A stretch of DNA of 64,000 nt from Haematococcus lacustris (GCA_030144725.1 JASKMD010000029.1:10594663-10658662); one strand, 5' to 3'; counted from the stretch's first letter, positions 21,446 through 32,768 are shown. The notes: generated by a model not told the origin, from the sequence alone. Numbers and translations: made by a program.

Positions 21446-24400
21446 CTGAGCGCTTTTTTCCCGCGGGGTTCGGGGGGGGGAGCAAAAAGCGAGAAGGGAA
21501 TGGCAGTTAGGGGACAACTACCGCCATTCCCCTGGGGAAGTTTCCCCACGGCGCAAACGGACAGGCAGGGGAACGGCAGTTGGACGGCGGTTACAGCGAG
21601 GAAAAAACATTCCCCCGCTGCGCTTTTCCCCCATTCCCCTGTTCCCCTCCGAAAAATTCCCCAGCATTGGAAACGGCACCCTAATCGCGGTCGCACTTTT
21701 TGGCCGCCCGCCTCACTGACTGGAGTTTTCGGGCTTGTGAGCGCGCATCGCTATTGCGTAGTAACTCGTTTGCCCTTCGCGCTGCTACAGAGCGAGGAAG
21801 GACGCCATTCCGAGGCGGTTGGCGCAACCACTACCGAACTAGAAAATCAAAGAAAATTTGAATTACGAGCCCGTTCGCGGATAGGCCCTAGAGATAGTAA
21901 ATAGTGTAGACTAGTCGACTATTTCGTCACCAAATCAGCTCGTTTCAGTCGCAACGGGGCGCACATTAGCTCGCCAGACACGTCGTGCTAGTCTTAAGAG
22001 CAGTCAGTATCAGTTGCAATTCTGTTGATCTGCCGGCCAAAGGATTGCCCACTTCCTTATCGACGAACTCCGATGGCTGCAGCTGCTAGCCCATCGGGCG
22101 GCACGCAGTCAAAGAGGAAGCTGGGAGCATTAGAATTGCAGACAAAGCTTCGAGATAGCATCTACAGCAAGCGAGACAAAGCGAGATAGCATCTACAGCA
22201 GCAAAGCCGTTTGCGGCGATTGTGACCAGTCCTATAGCTGCGTGAACATGTCTACCACAATTTGGTCCACAAATGAGCACAAGTGCAAGCCAAAGCCAAT
22301 GCAAGCCAAAGCGACAGCGTGCGGACACGACACCAGATGGAGCAGCAGCAGCAGCAGCAGCCGCAGAGCTGCCTTTCCAGCGAATTGCGAAGTGCTGGAA
22401 TGCTGGAATTCAGCTGCTGGTCACCCCCGCCATTGGCTGCACCCCTGATAACATCTTACCGGTCTTTAAGAGTTTTTCAGCGATTCTTGCGCAGGGCTGT
22501 GCAGCTCACGAGCGCGAGGCTAGCGGCTGCTCGGCCTGATATGCACCTGTGCCGGGGCGGGCGGGGGTGTTGGAAGATGGGGTCGCGTTGTGCCGGGAAT
22601 GGGCTGCTTAGTGGGGCTGTGATCAGGAAACAGCTATCGCGCTCGGTGGCTCCGCGGCATGGACGCGTGCAGTTTATTCTGTGTCACGTGACCCATGTCA
22701 GCTTTCACAAAATGTGGGCCTTTTTGCAGTCCACTTAACTGTCCAACCAGGAAGTCAGATGCTGGTTTGACAAGCTTGGTTGGTTCGTTGTGAGGAGTCC
22801 CAACGTGTCCCTTTGACAAATGCGCGATGCCCTCCTTTGTGGGCCGTCTATGCTGCTGTAAAGTTGGCTCTCATGCACCATGCACCCAGTCACAATCTCG
22901 GCCATTAGTACGCTGCCGATCAGTTTAAGCCGTTTTTATGATTCTGCAGATTCTGCTGATTGACTCTTCGTGCACCTTACACCCAGCCACATCAATTGTC
23001 CGCCTCATATTCAAACTCACACAGTCCAGTCACACAGTCCTCCCACAAAGGCCATCCAGCACGTGGCAGCGGGGGTGTTGTTAAACACCTGGTGGAACCA
23101 CCACACCTCTGCACCCCCAGTGAGACGACCCATTGAGGCTCAGGCATGCGACATGCGCTAAGGTACCTCGTCAGTGACCGTGCCAAGGCTCTCACAGCCA
23201 ACTCAGTGGCTGTGCCCCCATGCAGAGGTGGTAGTGGCAGGCAGGAAGGGCTGCTTGGCGCTGGCTGGGTTGGGTTGGACAATGCGGGGGCCACAATATG
23301 ATGCCTGCACATGCACACATGCATCCCACAATGCATGGGCGTCAGTGTGGTGTCATGGCGTGCCCTGAAGTGCACCGGGCAGCGCATGTGAGCATGTGGG
23401 CAAGAATCATGGCACAAATGTTTGGCAAGGGCCTCAACTCACCCTTGAAGTGGGCTTGCCAACTTTGCGCGAGAGCATGGAGAAGGGTCTGGGAGGTCTG
23501 GGAGGTGGTTGTTGCTGATAGCCTGCAAATAAGCCAAATGCTGCTTCTCCACCTGCTGTTTATGTAGTAGCAGGTCTGTCTGCTGCTGCTGCACCTCGCG
23601 TTGCACTTTAGCCACCTGTTGGGCCTTGAGCTCTTGCTGTAAGTTGTGAAGCTGCGGTGCGGAGTTATCTCTTGAGCCATGGGGGTGCAGCCAATGGCGG
23701 GGGTGACCTGCTGAGCCTCCCTATGCTTGGCTAGCTGCTCCCTATGCTTGGCTAGCTGTTGCTCCCTATGCTAGGCTCCCTAAGGCCAACGCAGACTGCT
23801 ATGGGTGCAACGGTGGAGCTGACGCGGAGCTGCTTGCCCTAATTTCAGATGTCCATGTCAAGATGTCAATGCCCGTGTCTATGACTCTATATGCATGTGA
23901 ATGTTAACTGCAACAATGATGACAATGAGTTCTCCCGTTGACACTGCTAATAGCTCTGCAATCGCCTACGGCAAGGTTTTCTTTTCTTTTGCATGGAGCG
24001 ACTAGACTATCCCTATTCTAGTCAAAAATAGTACTATTTCGACTAGTACTATATCTAGTCTATGGGCCTATTCCTGAGTTTTTAGCAATTCAAATGCTCC
24101 ATTTGCTCTTAACCGCTACACTTTTTGGCCGTGTGCAAAACTGGCTGGCGCGATTCGCCTTCTGACCCCGTGCGATTCTCCTGCACACCTGTAGCTGCTG
24201 GGGGAGCGTCTCAGCAGCGCAAATGGACGACCCTTGGCGACGCAACCGCCGGACCCAACCGCCGAGCATTTCATATTTGCTAGACCCCTTTGCTAACACC
24301 CTTAGCAAATTTGAAATGCTCGGCGGTTCAGTGGTTGAGTCGAGAGAATCTGGCACTGCGGGTATGGACTCGCTGCTAGAGCAGGCTAAGGCCCTGGCAG

Positions 24401-24568
24401 CCCTCAGCCTCGCGACAGAGGGCAAAACGTTATCCTCGGTGGCGCCCGACGAGCAGGCTCAGCTGGTCGCGAAGGCCATCCAGGTTTTGCTGCACCAACG
24501 TTCCCAAGCGCAACAGGCTCTGGCGCAGCAGGCAGGTCGTGCGGTTCAGTTGCATGTCGGTGTGTGCA
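21446..24568. repeat. 3.1-kb direct repeat, copy 2
   Basis: Near-identical to 14668-17779, same orientation. Contains the same ORFs (22072-22539) and the left end of the 24064 element. After 24568 the sequence differs from copy 1, which has a G-rich insertion at that point. Confidence 0.9.
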
Positions 24569-24900
24569 AGTCGGCAGCAAGTCGGGATGTGCAAGTCAGC
24601 ATAGCGTGCAAGTCGGCTGCGCACCTCGCTCCAAAGGCACCAAGAAGGTAGAGAGGGAGCGCGATATCCTCCCGTCTCCTCTTGTCCGCATCAGCGTCGG
24701 CGTCCTCCAGCAAACGGCGCCGGCGACGCTCAAGGAATTCATCCTCGCTATCCTCGCTGCTTTCAGCCAGTCAGGCAGGCGCAGGCAGAGAGGCGCAGGC
24801 AGGCAGGCGCAAGACGGGCGGACGGAGGCGGTTACCCTCAACTGCCTCAACCGCTGAGAATCCGAGCAAATGAGCAAAAAAAAAACTTGGGAATAGGCCC
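24064..24900. mobile_element. Non-autonomous GGGCCTAT TIR element, 837 bp, target duplication TAT
   Basis: Ends are GGGCCTATTCCTGAGTTTTT and the inverted GGAATAGGCCC; TAT at 24061-24063 and 24901-24903 flanks it. The interior holds the 5' ORF also seen at 17431, here closed quickly (24651), so this is probably a deletion derivative. Same 11-bp terminus class as the 14124 element. Confidence 0.75.
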
Positions 24901-25062
24901 TATATCTAGTCAGTTTTTGCTGTGCACCATGCCGCAAGCAAGCGGCGCAATAGGTGTGTGGTGACACATTGTGAGTGCTGCTAACCAACGACGCACCCTA
25001 CACAACGATGGCACGTTCGTTCCTTGCTTGAAAGGTCAACAGCCTGTCCAAACTACTTGGCC

Positions 25063-25448
25063 CTATGCGTTGTTGTGGGCCCGGCCATCAACTCCCCGCT
25101 GGTACTCTGCAGCCCGGTGCAGCCGCTGCCTACCCTTGGTCAGCCAGTCATTGACCTGCTTGTAACCCTGCTGGTACTCATTGCCAACAGTGGGCAGAGC
25201 CTCCAAGCCCTCATAGCTGCACAGCTCTATGGGGCGCTGCATGCTCTCCCCAACGCGCTGGAGGTTCAGGCACCCGTTGGTGTCCCGGTCCAGCCACCTG
25301 CCCCATGGGGGGGCCTGGGGTGATGGGACTGGGCCAGGTGCAGCAGGTGGCTGGTCCTGGGCTGGAGGAGGTCGAGGTGGAGCCTGGGCAGGGGGGGCCT
25401 GGGCAGGGGGGTCCTGGGCTGGGGGAGCCTGGGCAGGGGGAGGGGGCC
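25063..25448 (-). pseudogene. Fanzor/TnpB-like C-terminal fragment, type 2 (copy 3)
   Basis: Minus-strand open frame: a proline-rich tract, then WGRWLDRDTNGCLNLQRVGE, then RPIELCSYEGLEALP and HRAAEYQRGVDGRAHNN, ending at TAG (25065-25063). The N-terminal two thirds are absent. The post-stop block resembles 10593-10640 for about 45 bp. Confidence 0.6.
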
Positions 25449-25560
25449 CCCCTTTGAGCTGTCATCAGCTAACATCAGTGCAAACATCGTCATGCCATTA
25501 GTGCAGTATTATAGGTGGAAGGCGCCCTTGCCATGTGCACGGTCACGTAACTTCATACAG
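25442..25560 (+). repeat. Type-1 Fanzor 3'-region relic fused to copy 3
   Basis: GAGCTGTCATCAGCT and following blocks (CAGTGCA, ATCGTCATGCCA, TGCCATGTGCAC) follow the order of 9390-9505. It abuts the type-2 fragment in the opposite orientation. Confidence 0.5.
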
Positions 25561-25710
25561 ACCCAGCTGGAGCATTCTCCTCTGGGCAACAGCGATGGAT
25601 CGGTTTGTGTGACATGCTGGACCGTTGTTAATGTGGCTGTTGACAGGCTCAGATACGCGCCGACGCCCTGACGTTGACATTGGCTGCACAGACTGCTCAA
25701 TCTGCCGGTG

Positions 25711-28700
25711 ATGAGCTCTTCATACCAACATATATCCTTGCACCTTCGTAGTTGCACGTTTGGCGCCTCAGCCTTTCCGCGCTGCACCGTAGCAAGGCGC
25801 GCACCTGGCGCAAAATGTCGTCTCTTGGCTGCGACAGATGAGGTGCGATCCAGGTGTGCGGCCTTGAGAAGGATGGGTCGGCTTGACCTCTGCAAGCCCC
25901 TTGTCTCTCTGCTGCCCACGTGTTTTCCTAGGCTGTGACACCAGCACCTGCACCAGTAGCGCCAGCAGCGCCAGTCCCTGCACCCACCCCAGTGGCTTCT
26001 GAGGAAGCTCCCCCATCCCTTGAAACTGCAATGAGCAAAGAGCGCAAGCCACGTATCCCAGCAACCTACCGCGCAGCACTTGGTTCAGATCTCACAGAGG
26101 AGCAACAGAAGCAGCTGTGGACAGCGGCCAGCAAGATGTTCACGCTGAGCAACGACATAATGAAAGGGGAGCGCATGGAAGCCCTCGTGTGAGTGCAAGC
26201 ACATGGGGCACTTGCAATCCAGTGTGGCTCATCCAGTGTGGCTCAGCCAAACTTGACTGGTGCGGCCCAGCCCATCAGCAGATATCACATAGCATCAGGC
26301 GGGAGCATCAGCTGCCAGCAGAAAAGCAAGGAAGTGGCACTGGTGCCAGCCAGCTGGACATGCCTACCTCACCCTGCCTGCTGCCTGCTGCCCACTGCCT
26401 GGCTAGGGAGCTGTCTAGGACAGTGGCGACCCAAGCTTTTGTGCCAGTGCGCTTCGAGTACGAGTTAGTGGGTAGCCCAGACGCTCTGTTGGAAGCCGGT
26501 GGGAAGCTGGCAGCCACGGTCAGCGCCCGGCTGCTGTCCATGTCCACCGGGCAGCGCGGCGCCGTGTACCTCCTCACCCAGCGTGAGTGCAGGCTGCAGT
26601 GCACTGTGCAGGTGGGAGGGCCCTCTGCCTGCCAGCCTGCCTTTCTAGGAGACCTACCAGCCTGCCACCTGTTTTGCTGCCATTTCCATCAGCCTGCCAG
26701 CCAGCCAGCCTGCCAGCCCACCACGTTGTGCTCTGCCCACTTCCCTCAGCCTGAGAGCCAGTGAGCCTGCCAGCCACAGTGACAGTGAGGCCAGTCTAGG
26801 ACCCAGGTTGGGCACTGATGCTGCGGGTGTAAGCCTAAACCCAGCTCCACACCACATGGCAAACAGGCCAGTGCAGAGAACCGACACATTAGGTCGGTGC
26901 AGGGAAACGTCACATCAGCCAGTACAGGGAAATGGCGCGTCACGCCAGTGCAGACCGCTGCCGTGTTGAGATTGAGGCGGAGCGCCTGTGATTTGTCTGT
27001 CTCAAGACAAAGATCAGGCAGGGGTCAGGGCGCCAGGCAGGGTGCAGCCCCTGAGCTTGTGCAGTGCCACTGGGGGTGTTCACAAGCCACTGCAGCTGCT
27101 GCTAGGCTGCTCTGCAGTGGCTGTCCAGGTTTGTACCCACATCTCACACACCACTACGATTTAAGGGCTGTGCTTGGAAGCCCTACCCCGTCATTCACCA
27201 GGTTCTTTGTGGGCGACACCACGAGTGCTGTACACTTTGTTAACCCCATGGTGCAACATCACGTTGCTACCAGACTGTCACATGGCAGCAGCACCCACGA
27301 CCTGCTGCCCTGGCTGGCTTGCGCAGCTGCATGACTGCCTTCCCCTGCCTTGACTCTACCCTCAGGCCCTGGCTCCATTGAGGAGCTGTTAGCACTGGTG
27401 CCTGCTGAAGCAAAGGCAGCGGAGGCCAGACGTGCTGCTGCCGCCGCCCGCCGCCGTGCAAGTTCCGGCAATGCTGGTGAGGGGCCTGAAGCCGACCCCC
27501 CTCGCCGCCCCCGCCAGCGTAAGCCGATGAGCGATGAAGACAAGGCAGCCGCAGAGGCGCGAGCTGCAGCCTTGGCGGAGGGTAAGGCAGAGTACGCCAG
27601 GAGAGTGGCGGCAAAGCAGGCCCGCAGGGAAGCGCATCAGCTAGCGCTGGCAGAGGCAGCGGCACGGAAGGCAGAGAAGCAGGCGCAGCAGGCGTCAGGC
27701 ACGGATGCAAGGAAGGGGGTAGAGGGAGTGCAGCTGGCTTCAGTGGGAGCCTGGGACTGGTCAGCAGCTGAGCTGTCAAAGCTGTGGCAGGCCTGCAGCT
27801 GCAACACTCCCTGGGTGGAGGAGGAGGCCGCCTCGCAAGCAGGGGCGCCAGAGGGGGACTCTACCTCAACCAGCCTGGGTCCTATGGCGGAGCTGGCACA
27901 GCTGCTGCCCGCACATGCCCTGGTGGCAGTGGTGCGGGAGGGCGGAGGCCAGGGGGAGCAGGAGCTTCAGCAGGTGCAGCAGAGGGTGGAGGCGGCCGGT
28001 GGCAAGCTGCTCGCCACCAAGGCCAGTGCCGGAGCCACCGCCTACCTGGTCACACAAGGTGGGTGTGAGAGGTGTGTGAGGTGAGGTGGGGGTGGAGTGG
28101 CTGGCATGGATGGCATCGCAGGCCTGCTGCTGCATCGTGTTGCATCCTGTTCATCATTACTTTGTCTCCTGGTGCCTCACCCTGGTAGTTTTCAACTGGA
28201 CCAACCTTCACTGGACTCAGTTCACCATGTCCTGGACATCAGGCACCGGGGGATAGCAGCATCAGGCCATGTTGAGTGTGGTGCGGCTGAGCCCCTGACT
28301 GCAGCCGTGCCCAGTGCCCTCTTCCTAGCCTATTGTGCACAGCCTGCCCTCCTGGCTGCTCCTTGCTCCCCATAACTGCTGCAACCGCAATGGCACACGA
28401 CAACCACATTTTGCCGGCCCTGATTTTGCTTGGCGGAGCTCTTCCGCATTTGCGGGCGTTTTGTTGGGCGCGGCTTTTGCTTGGCGGTGTTCTTCCACTT
28501 CTTCGGAGTCATTGCGCCACTAAGCGCTATGCTTTGATAAGCCTGCGACTTCTCCAAGCAACTTTAGTTGTCACGGATCAATTTCATGAAGTGATTCACT
28601 GAGTCACCCAACACTGACCTGGAAGCAGAGCCTGCTCCTTTTGGCTGCTCCATGCAGCATGCTGTGCCGCAGAGGGTGGTGACGGCTGAGTGCCTGCTGC

Positions 28701-29454
28701 CTGCAGAGGGGTTAGGCCTGGGTAAGGAGGCACTGCTGGAGGCGGCAGCGGCAGCTCGCCAGGCCCAGCTTGCTGCAACCAAGGCAGCCCATGAGCAGAG
28801 GATGGCCGAGCAGCAGCTGCAGAGGTAGGGGAGGGGTGGCAGGGTGAAATGCAGAGATCAGCCTGCAGCCCTGGTGCAGCCCTGGCAGCCTGCAGCCCTG
28901 GTGGCTTGTCGACAAGTCCATCACCTGCTGTGTTAGGGCCAATCCACCCGACCTTGACCCTGACCCTGGCCCTGACCCTCATCGTGACCCTGACGCTGAC
29001 CCTGACCCTGACCCTGACCCTGACCCTGACCCTGACCCTGACCCTGACCCTGACCCTGACCCTGACCCTGACCCTGACCCTGACCCTGACCCCGACCCTG
29101 ACTTTAGCCCTGGCCCTGACTACGGCTTCGTCTTTGACAGCCTGGATGGATTGCTGTGGTGCGAGGTTGTAGCGTACTCCTGTGTGCCGCTGCTCTTGGA
29201 CGAGCTGCAGGCAGCGAGCTAAGGAGGAGCGGCAGGCCAAGCACCAGGCATGGCTGGCTGCATCCCGGGCAAGCAAGGCTGTTGTGGCAGGGGTAGAGGT
29301 CACTGCACCGGCATCAGCAGCTACAGGGGTAGCAGCACAAGCACCAGCAGCAGCAGCAGCAGAGCCAGCTGAGGCGACTGTGCCAGCTCCAGTGGCAGCA
29401 ATCGTTGGTGATGAGACGGGCGAGGCAACGGCATCAAGCACAGAAGGGAAGTAG
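25711..29454 (+). CDS. Probable plastid-targeted Ala-rich coiled-coil protein, unknown function
   Basis: Six exons fit in phase: 25711-25842, 25932-26188, 26419-26582, 27366-28058, 28707-28824 and 29211-29454, giving 535 residues. Exon 1 encodes a serine/arginine-rich, acid-poor leader (SFP-type RCTVARRAPGAKCRLLAA) that looks like a chloroplast transit peptide. A Pro/Ala/Val linker follows, then PATYRAALGSDLTEEQQKQLW. Two related short modules are visible, SARLLSMSTGQRGAVYLLTQ and LLATKASAGATAYLVTQ, at equivalent places before introns. Between and after them are long Ala/Lys/Glu/Arg helices (KAAAEARAAALAEGKAEYARR; QRAKEERQAKHQAWLAASRASK) likely to form coiled coils. The C-terminus is Ala-rich. 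TGTAA lies at 29565-29569. I do not recognise the family. Intron 3 carries the dispersed repeat at 27108. Confidence 0.65.
27108..27290 (+). repeat. Dispersed ~180-bp repeat, copy B
   Basis: Near-identical to the minus strand of 6590-6775, here inside the intron 26583-27365 of the plastid-protein gene. It keeps the same open frame (SCPGLYPHLTHHYD-type), with a few substitutions. Confidence 0.75.
28945..29112. repeat. (CCCTGA)n hexanucleotide array in intron
   Basis: About 25 near-perfect copies with occasional CCC/TTA changes, in the last intron of the plastid-protein gene. Confidence 0.95.
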
Positions 29455-29847
29455 AAGGAGCTCAAGCTCTAAACTTCTTTCTACACCAGCTTTTTCGTAG
29501 ATGCCACGCCCTGATGTGTTCGCTGGTTGCGCCCACGGCGGGCTGAAGGACAGTTGGACACTGTTGTAACTACCTTGGATGTAGAAGTGATGATGGGATA
29601 GGATGGGATGTATGGGTCGGATGGGATCGGATCGGATGAATCGGATGGGATGTATTCTTGATCCCTTTGACCCCTTTGATCCCATTTTGATCCCTACAGC
29701 CCCCATGTCACTCCAAAATACAGCAAGAGCTGTAATTGAACGCAGGCTGCGAGCTAATCAGCGTGCCCTAATGCCCACTTCAGCTCCGCCCATCTGGCGT
29801 ATGGGCCTCCGTGATGTCAAGCAGCAAGCAAATTTACATCATCTGAC

Positions 29848-30370
29848 GTCCTGGTTGGACAGTTAACTGGACAGCAAAAAGGCCCAAAGTTGGCATGGGA
29901 GAAACTGAGCCCAAATTTGGCATGAGACAGGCTGAGCGCGATAGCTGCTTGCTGATACCAGCCCGATCCAAACTTCCAGCACCCCCGCCCGCCCGGCACA
30001 GGTGCACATCATCCCGAGCAGCCCGCTAGCCTCGCGCTTGTGAGCTGTACTGCCCTACGAAAAACTCGCTGTAAAGTTCTCTCAGGCCAGTTGGCTAGTT
30101 TTCAGCGATGCGGCCAACGGCGGGGGTGGCCAAATGCATAAAGCAGAGCATCGGCAGGCAGCTGGAGGGCATCGCGCGGATGTTTCGTGATAGATACTGA
30201 ATGACTTTTCGCTCAATCACCGGCCGGATCACCTGCGTCCTCGTATGGATGGCCCGCGTCAATAGGATCGCCTCTTTGCATAACTCCCCTGTAAAGGAAA
30301 CTGCCGCACAGCGTGCAGCCGGTAAGCCGTCAAAACGCCAATGCATGCGTCCAGCGAAGTAAGCAGCCGT
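29848..30370 (-). mobile_element. Diverged inverted relative of the 15.3-16 kb element
   Basis: GTCCTGGTTGGACAGTTAACTGGACAGCAAAAAGGCCCAAA at the left edge is the inverse of sequence at 15905-15965, and the GCCCGCCCGGCACAGGTGCA block inverts 15755-15775. The minus-strand ORF 30373-30095 is open for 92 codons (TQVIRPVIERKVIQYLSRNI...). This may be a more complete version of the 15487 ORF. Confidence 0.5.
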
Positions 30371-30399
30371 CACACATACAGCATCCGGTTACTGCTCGG

Positions 30400-31201
30400 A
30401 AGGCTGGGGGGTGTACTTTGCTGAGCTGGCCCAGGTAAGTAGGAAGTGCATCACCATCACCACCATTCCCACAGTGCATGGCCCACTCAGCTGCTCCACC
30501 TCCTTTGACAGTCAAACAAAAATTATTCAACACAAGCACAGAGGACAAGCACGGACGAGCAGGGGGCCATCGTCACGGTTCAGCCATGTGGGTGTGGTTT
30601 TGGAATGGCAAGCCACCACCTTACCTGCCTCCTGCCTCCCCTTACCACCCCTGGGACCCCGGCTGAGCCTGCATCACAGACTGCTCCTGATGTCTATGGC
30701 TGCACCACTGCCGCTCCCTTCCCTGCCTCCATGGGCTCTGCAGTAAGCACGCTGAGAGTGTGTGGTGTGCCTGGTGAGGAGGGAGGATGGGAGGAGGGTG
30801 TAGATGGGTGGGGTCACCATGACCACACGTGTTTACCCTTCCTTTTGGTCTTTGTCTGAACTGTGTCGGCAGCCTTGCGTTCCGGTGTGCAGGGCAACAG
30901 CACATGAACAGCAGCACCCAACAGATAAGGGCATTGAGGCACACGGCCTGCCACCCACCACCTCCCAACCCACTACCCTCACTTGCTTGCTCTCAGCGTT
31001 GGTAGCCCCCAGACCATCCCATGGTTCACACATCCACTCCTCCCACGTAGGCCTATGGGTAATGTGCACATGACCTGGAACTGTGCCGCCCAGGCAGCAA
31101 TGCAGGCTGTCTGCCTAGCAGGCAACGACCACGTACCCCCTGACAGCCTGCTGCTCAACCCCCTGCAGGCTGCCCAGTGGGGACGCTTGGACAGTTACTA
31201 G
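30400..31201 (+). other. Possible exons of an unidentified gene
   Basis: Coding-like pieces are PPPYLPPASPYHPWDP (about 30610-30660), AEPASQTAPDVYG (30660-30745) and a terminal exon NVHMTWNCAAQAAMQAV...LNPLQAAQWGRLDSY ending at TAG 31199-31201. They cannot be joined with certainty and I recognise no family. The motif CCTCCTTTGACAG at 30508 also marks a probable transposon end. Confidence 0.3.
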
Positions 31202-31276
31202 AGCGAGGGGATGCCTGACCCTAGCTCCCATTGGTTTGCTTGTTTGGTGTGGCATGTCGCACCAGCTGACATTACA

Positions 31277-31420
31277 GCAATGCCATCACGCAGTGGACGG
31301 TCTGAGGGCGAGGCTGAGGTCACCTTTGCGCGGCAGCAAGACGCGCAAGCAGCCATGCAGGAGTACTCTGGCGTGGCTCTGGATGGCAAGCTGATGCACA
31401 GCGATCTATGTGCTGGCGGC
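31277..31420 (+). pseudogene. ALY/REF-type RRM fragment
   Basis: The frame RSGRSEGEAEVTFARQQDAQAAMQEYSGVALDGKLM matches the second half of the RRM in ALY/REF mRNA-export adaptors (RSGRS.G.A.V.F....DA..AM..Y.GV.LDG..M). After GKLMH the family sequence is lost, and no N-terminal or C-terminal RGG exons are seen nearby. It sits directly 5' of the type-2 Fanzor-like copy, so it is probably a captured or truncated fragment. Confidence 0.55.
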
Positions 31421-31605
31421 AATGTCATTCAACAACTTTCGTCGGGCAGAGTGTGAGTGAGAGCTGGGCTGTAGGTTGGACAGCAGACACAGTCATCTTA
31501 GACCAGGCTGTGTGTTTGCATGCAAAGTGTAGTGTCAGGCCCTGTGCACTAACAATGAAGGCTACCAGGCCCATGCTGTGCAGCCTTGCTGGTAGTGGCG
31601 CACTG

Positions 31606-32336
31606 CCCCGAACCTCCTTTGACAGACAAACAAAACTCATTCAACAAGGAACAACATGTTTGCCTGTGGGAAATCTCACTCAGCTACTCCAAACAAGTTG
31701 AAGCATCCTCGGTCGCACCCTTGATGACTACAAACCCCACACCGGGGGCACTCTTTCCTGGGGCTAACCCCCCTAGACCACTGGGCACCTCATCAAAACC
31801 AGCCTGTGCAAACTTTGAAAGGCTGACAGCCTGTGTAAACCACTAGGCCCTATGCATTGTTGCGGGCCCGACCATCAATGCCCCGCCGGTAGTCTGCAGC
31901 CCGGTGCAGCCGCTGCCTGCCCTTGGGCAGCCGGTCATTGACCCGCTTGTAGCCCTGCTGGTATTCATCACCCACAGGGAGCAGATCCTCAAGGTCCTCA
32001 TAGCTGCACAGCTCCAGGGGGCGCTGGATGATGCGCTGTAAGTTCAGGCAGGGGTTGGTGTCCCGGTCCAGCCACCTGCCCCATGGGGGGGCCTGGGGTC
32101 GTGGGGCTGGGCCAGGCGCTGCAGGGAGGGGCTGGGGTCGTGGGGCTGGGCCAGGCGCTGCAGGGGGGGGCTGGGCAGGGGGAGGGGGAGGGGGTGGGGC
32201 CTGGGCTGAGGGAGGGGCGGGGGGGTCCTGGGCAGGGGCCTCCTGGGCAAGGAGGGCCTGGGCAGGGGCAAGGGGGTCCTGGGCAGGTGGGTGCTGAGCT
32301 AGGGGAGGGGGAGGGGGTTTGGCGGCACCTCATGGC
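31606..32336 (-). pseudogene. Fanzor/TnpB-like C-terminal fragment, type 2 (copy 4)
   Basis: Minus strand: proline tract, WGRWLDRDTNPCLNLQRI, then a four-residue deletion relative to copies 2 and 3 (GESM missing), RPLELCSYEDLEDLLPVGDE and HRAADYRRGIDGRARNN, stop at 31852-31850. The post-stop block continues to about 31606 and matches 10593-10820, giving the best view of the element's 3' part. Confidence 0.6.
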
Positions 32337-32342
32337 ACCACT

Positions 32343-32708
32343 TTAGGCCCCGCACACACGGTGGTGTGGGCCACGCATCATGTGCTCAATGACACTAGCT
32401 TTGCCGAGCAGCTCCATAGCATCTTTGATCTGTGCTAGTAGCTGTGGGTCCAAGATGTTGAGTTGTACTGAGGGGGGCAGCTGAGCTGGGGCGGCTGCAG
32501 TGCGGGGGGAGCTGCGTGTGGCAAGGCGGGGGTGGGCATAGGGAGGGCAGGCTGGGTCAGGTGGGGGAGGGGGTCCAGGGGCTGAACCTGCTGTTGGGAA
32601 GTCGTGTGTGGGTGGCTGGGCTGGATTGGGCTGGCCTAGGAATGATTGAAGCAACAGAGTGAGGCACAGGACTGCTGTTAGGCAGCATTGCTTGATGCCC
32701 ATGGTCAT
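32343..32708 (-). CDS. Small hypothetical protein with signal-peptide-like start (copy 1)
   Basis: 121 codons. The N-terminus [20 protein letters not shown] is hydrophobic like a signal peptide or membrane anchor; then a Pro-rich linker and NILDPQLLAQIKDAMELLGK. The frame extends upstream into the CCCCG satellite through [16 protein letters not shown], so this may be an exon rather than a whole gene. Duplicated at 35426-35791 with very few changes. Family unknown. Confidence 0.35.
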   Translation of the reverse strand: MTMGIKQCCLTAVLCLTLLLQSFLGQPNPAQPPTHDFPTAGSAPGPPPPPDPACPPYAHPRLATRSSPRTAAAPAQLPPSVQLNILDPQLLAQIKDAMELLGKASVIEHMMRGPHHRVCGA

Positions 32709-32768
32709 GCGCTTGTTAATCTCAGCCACAATGGCGTCGATTTGAGCTGGGCTGAGATCCAGGCAGAT

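Noticed and set aside
28945..29112. Telomere-like CCCTGA repeat
   Set aside because: The unit is not a known algal telomere repeat, it is only ~170 bp, and it lies inside an intron flanked by coding exons.
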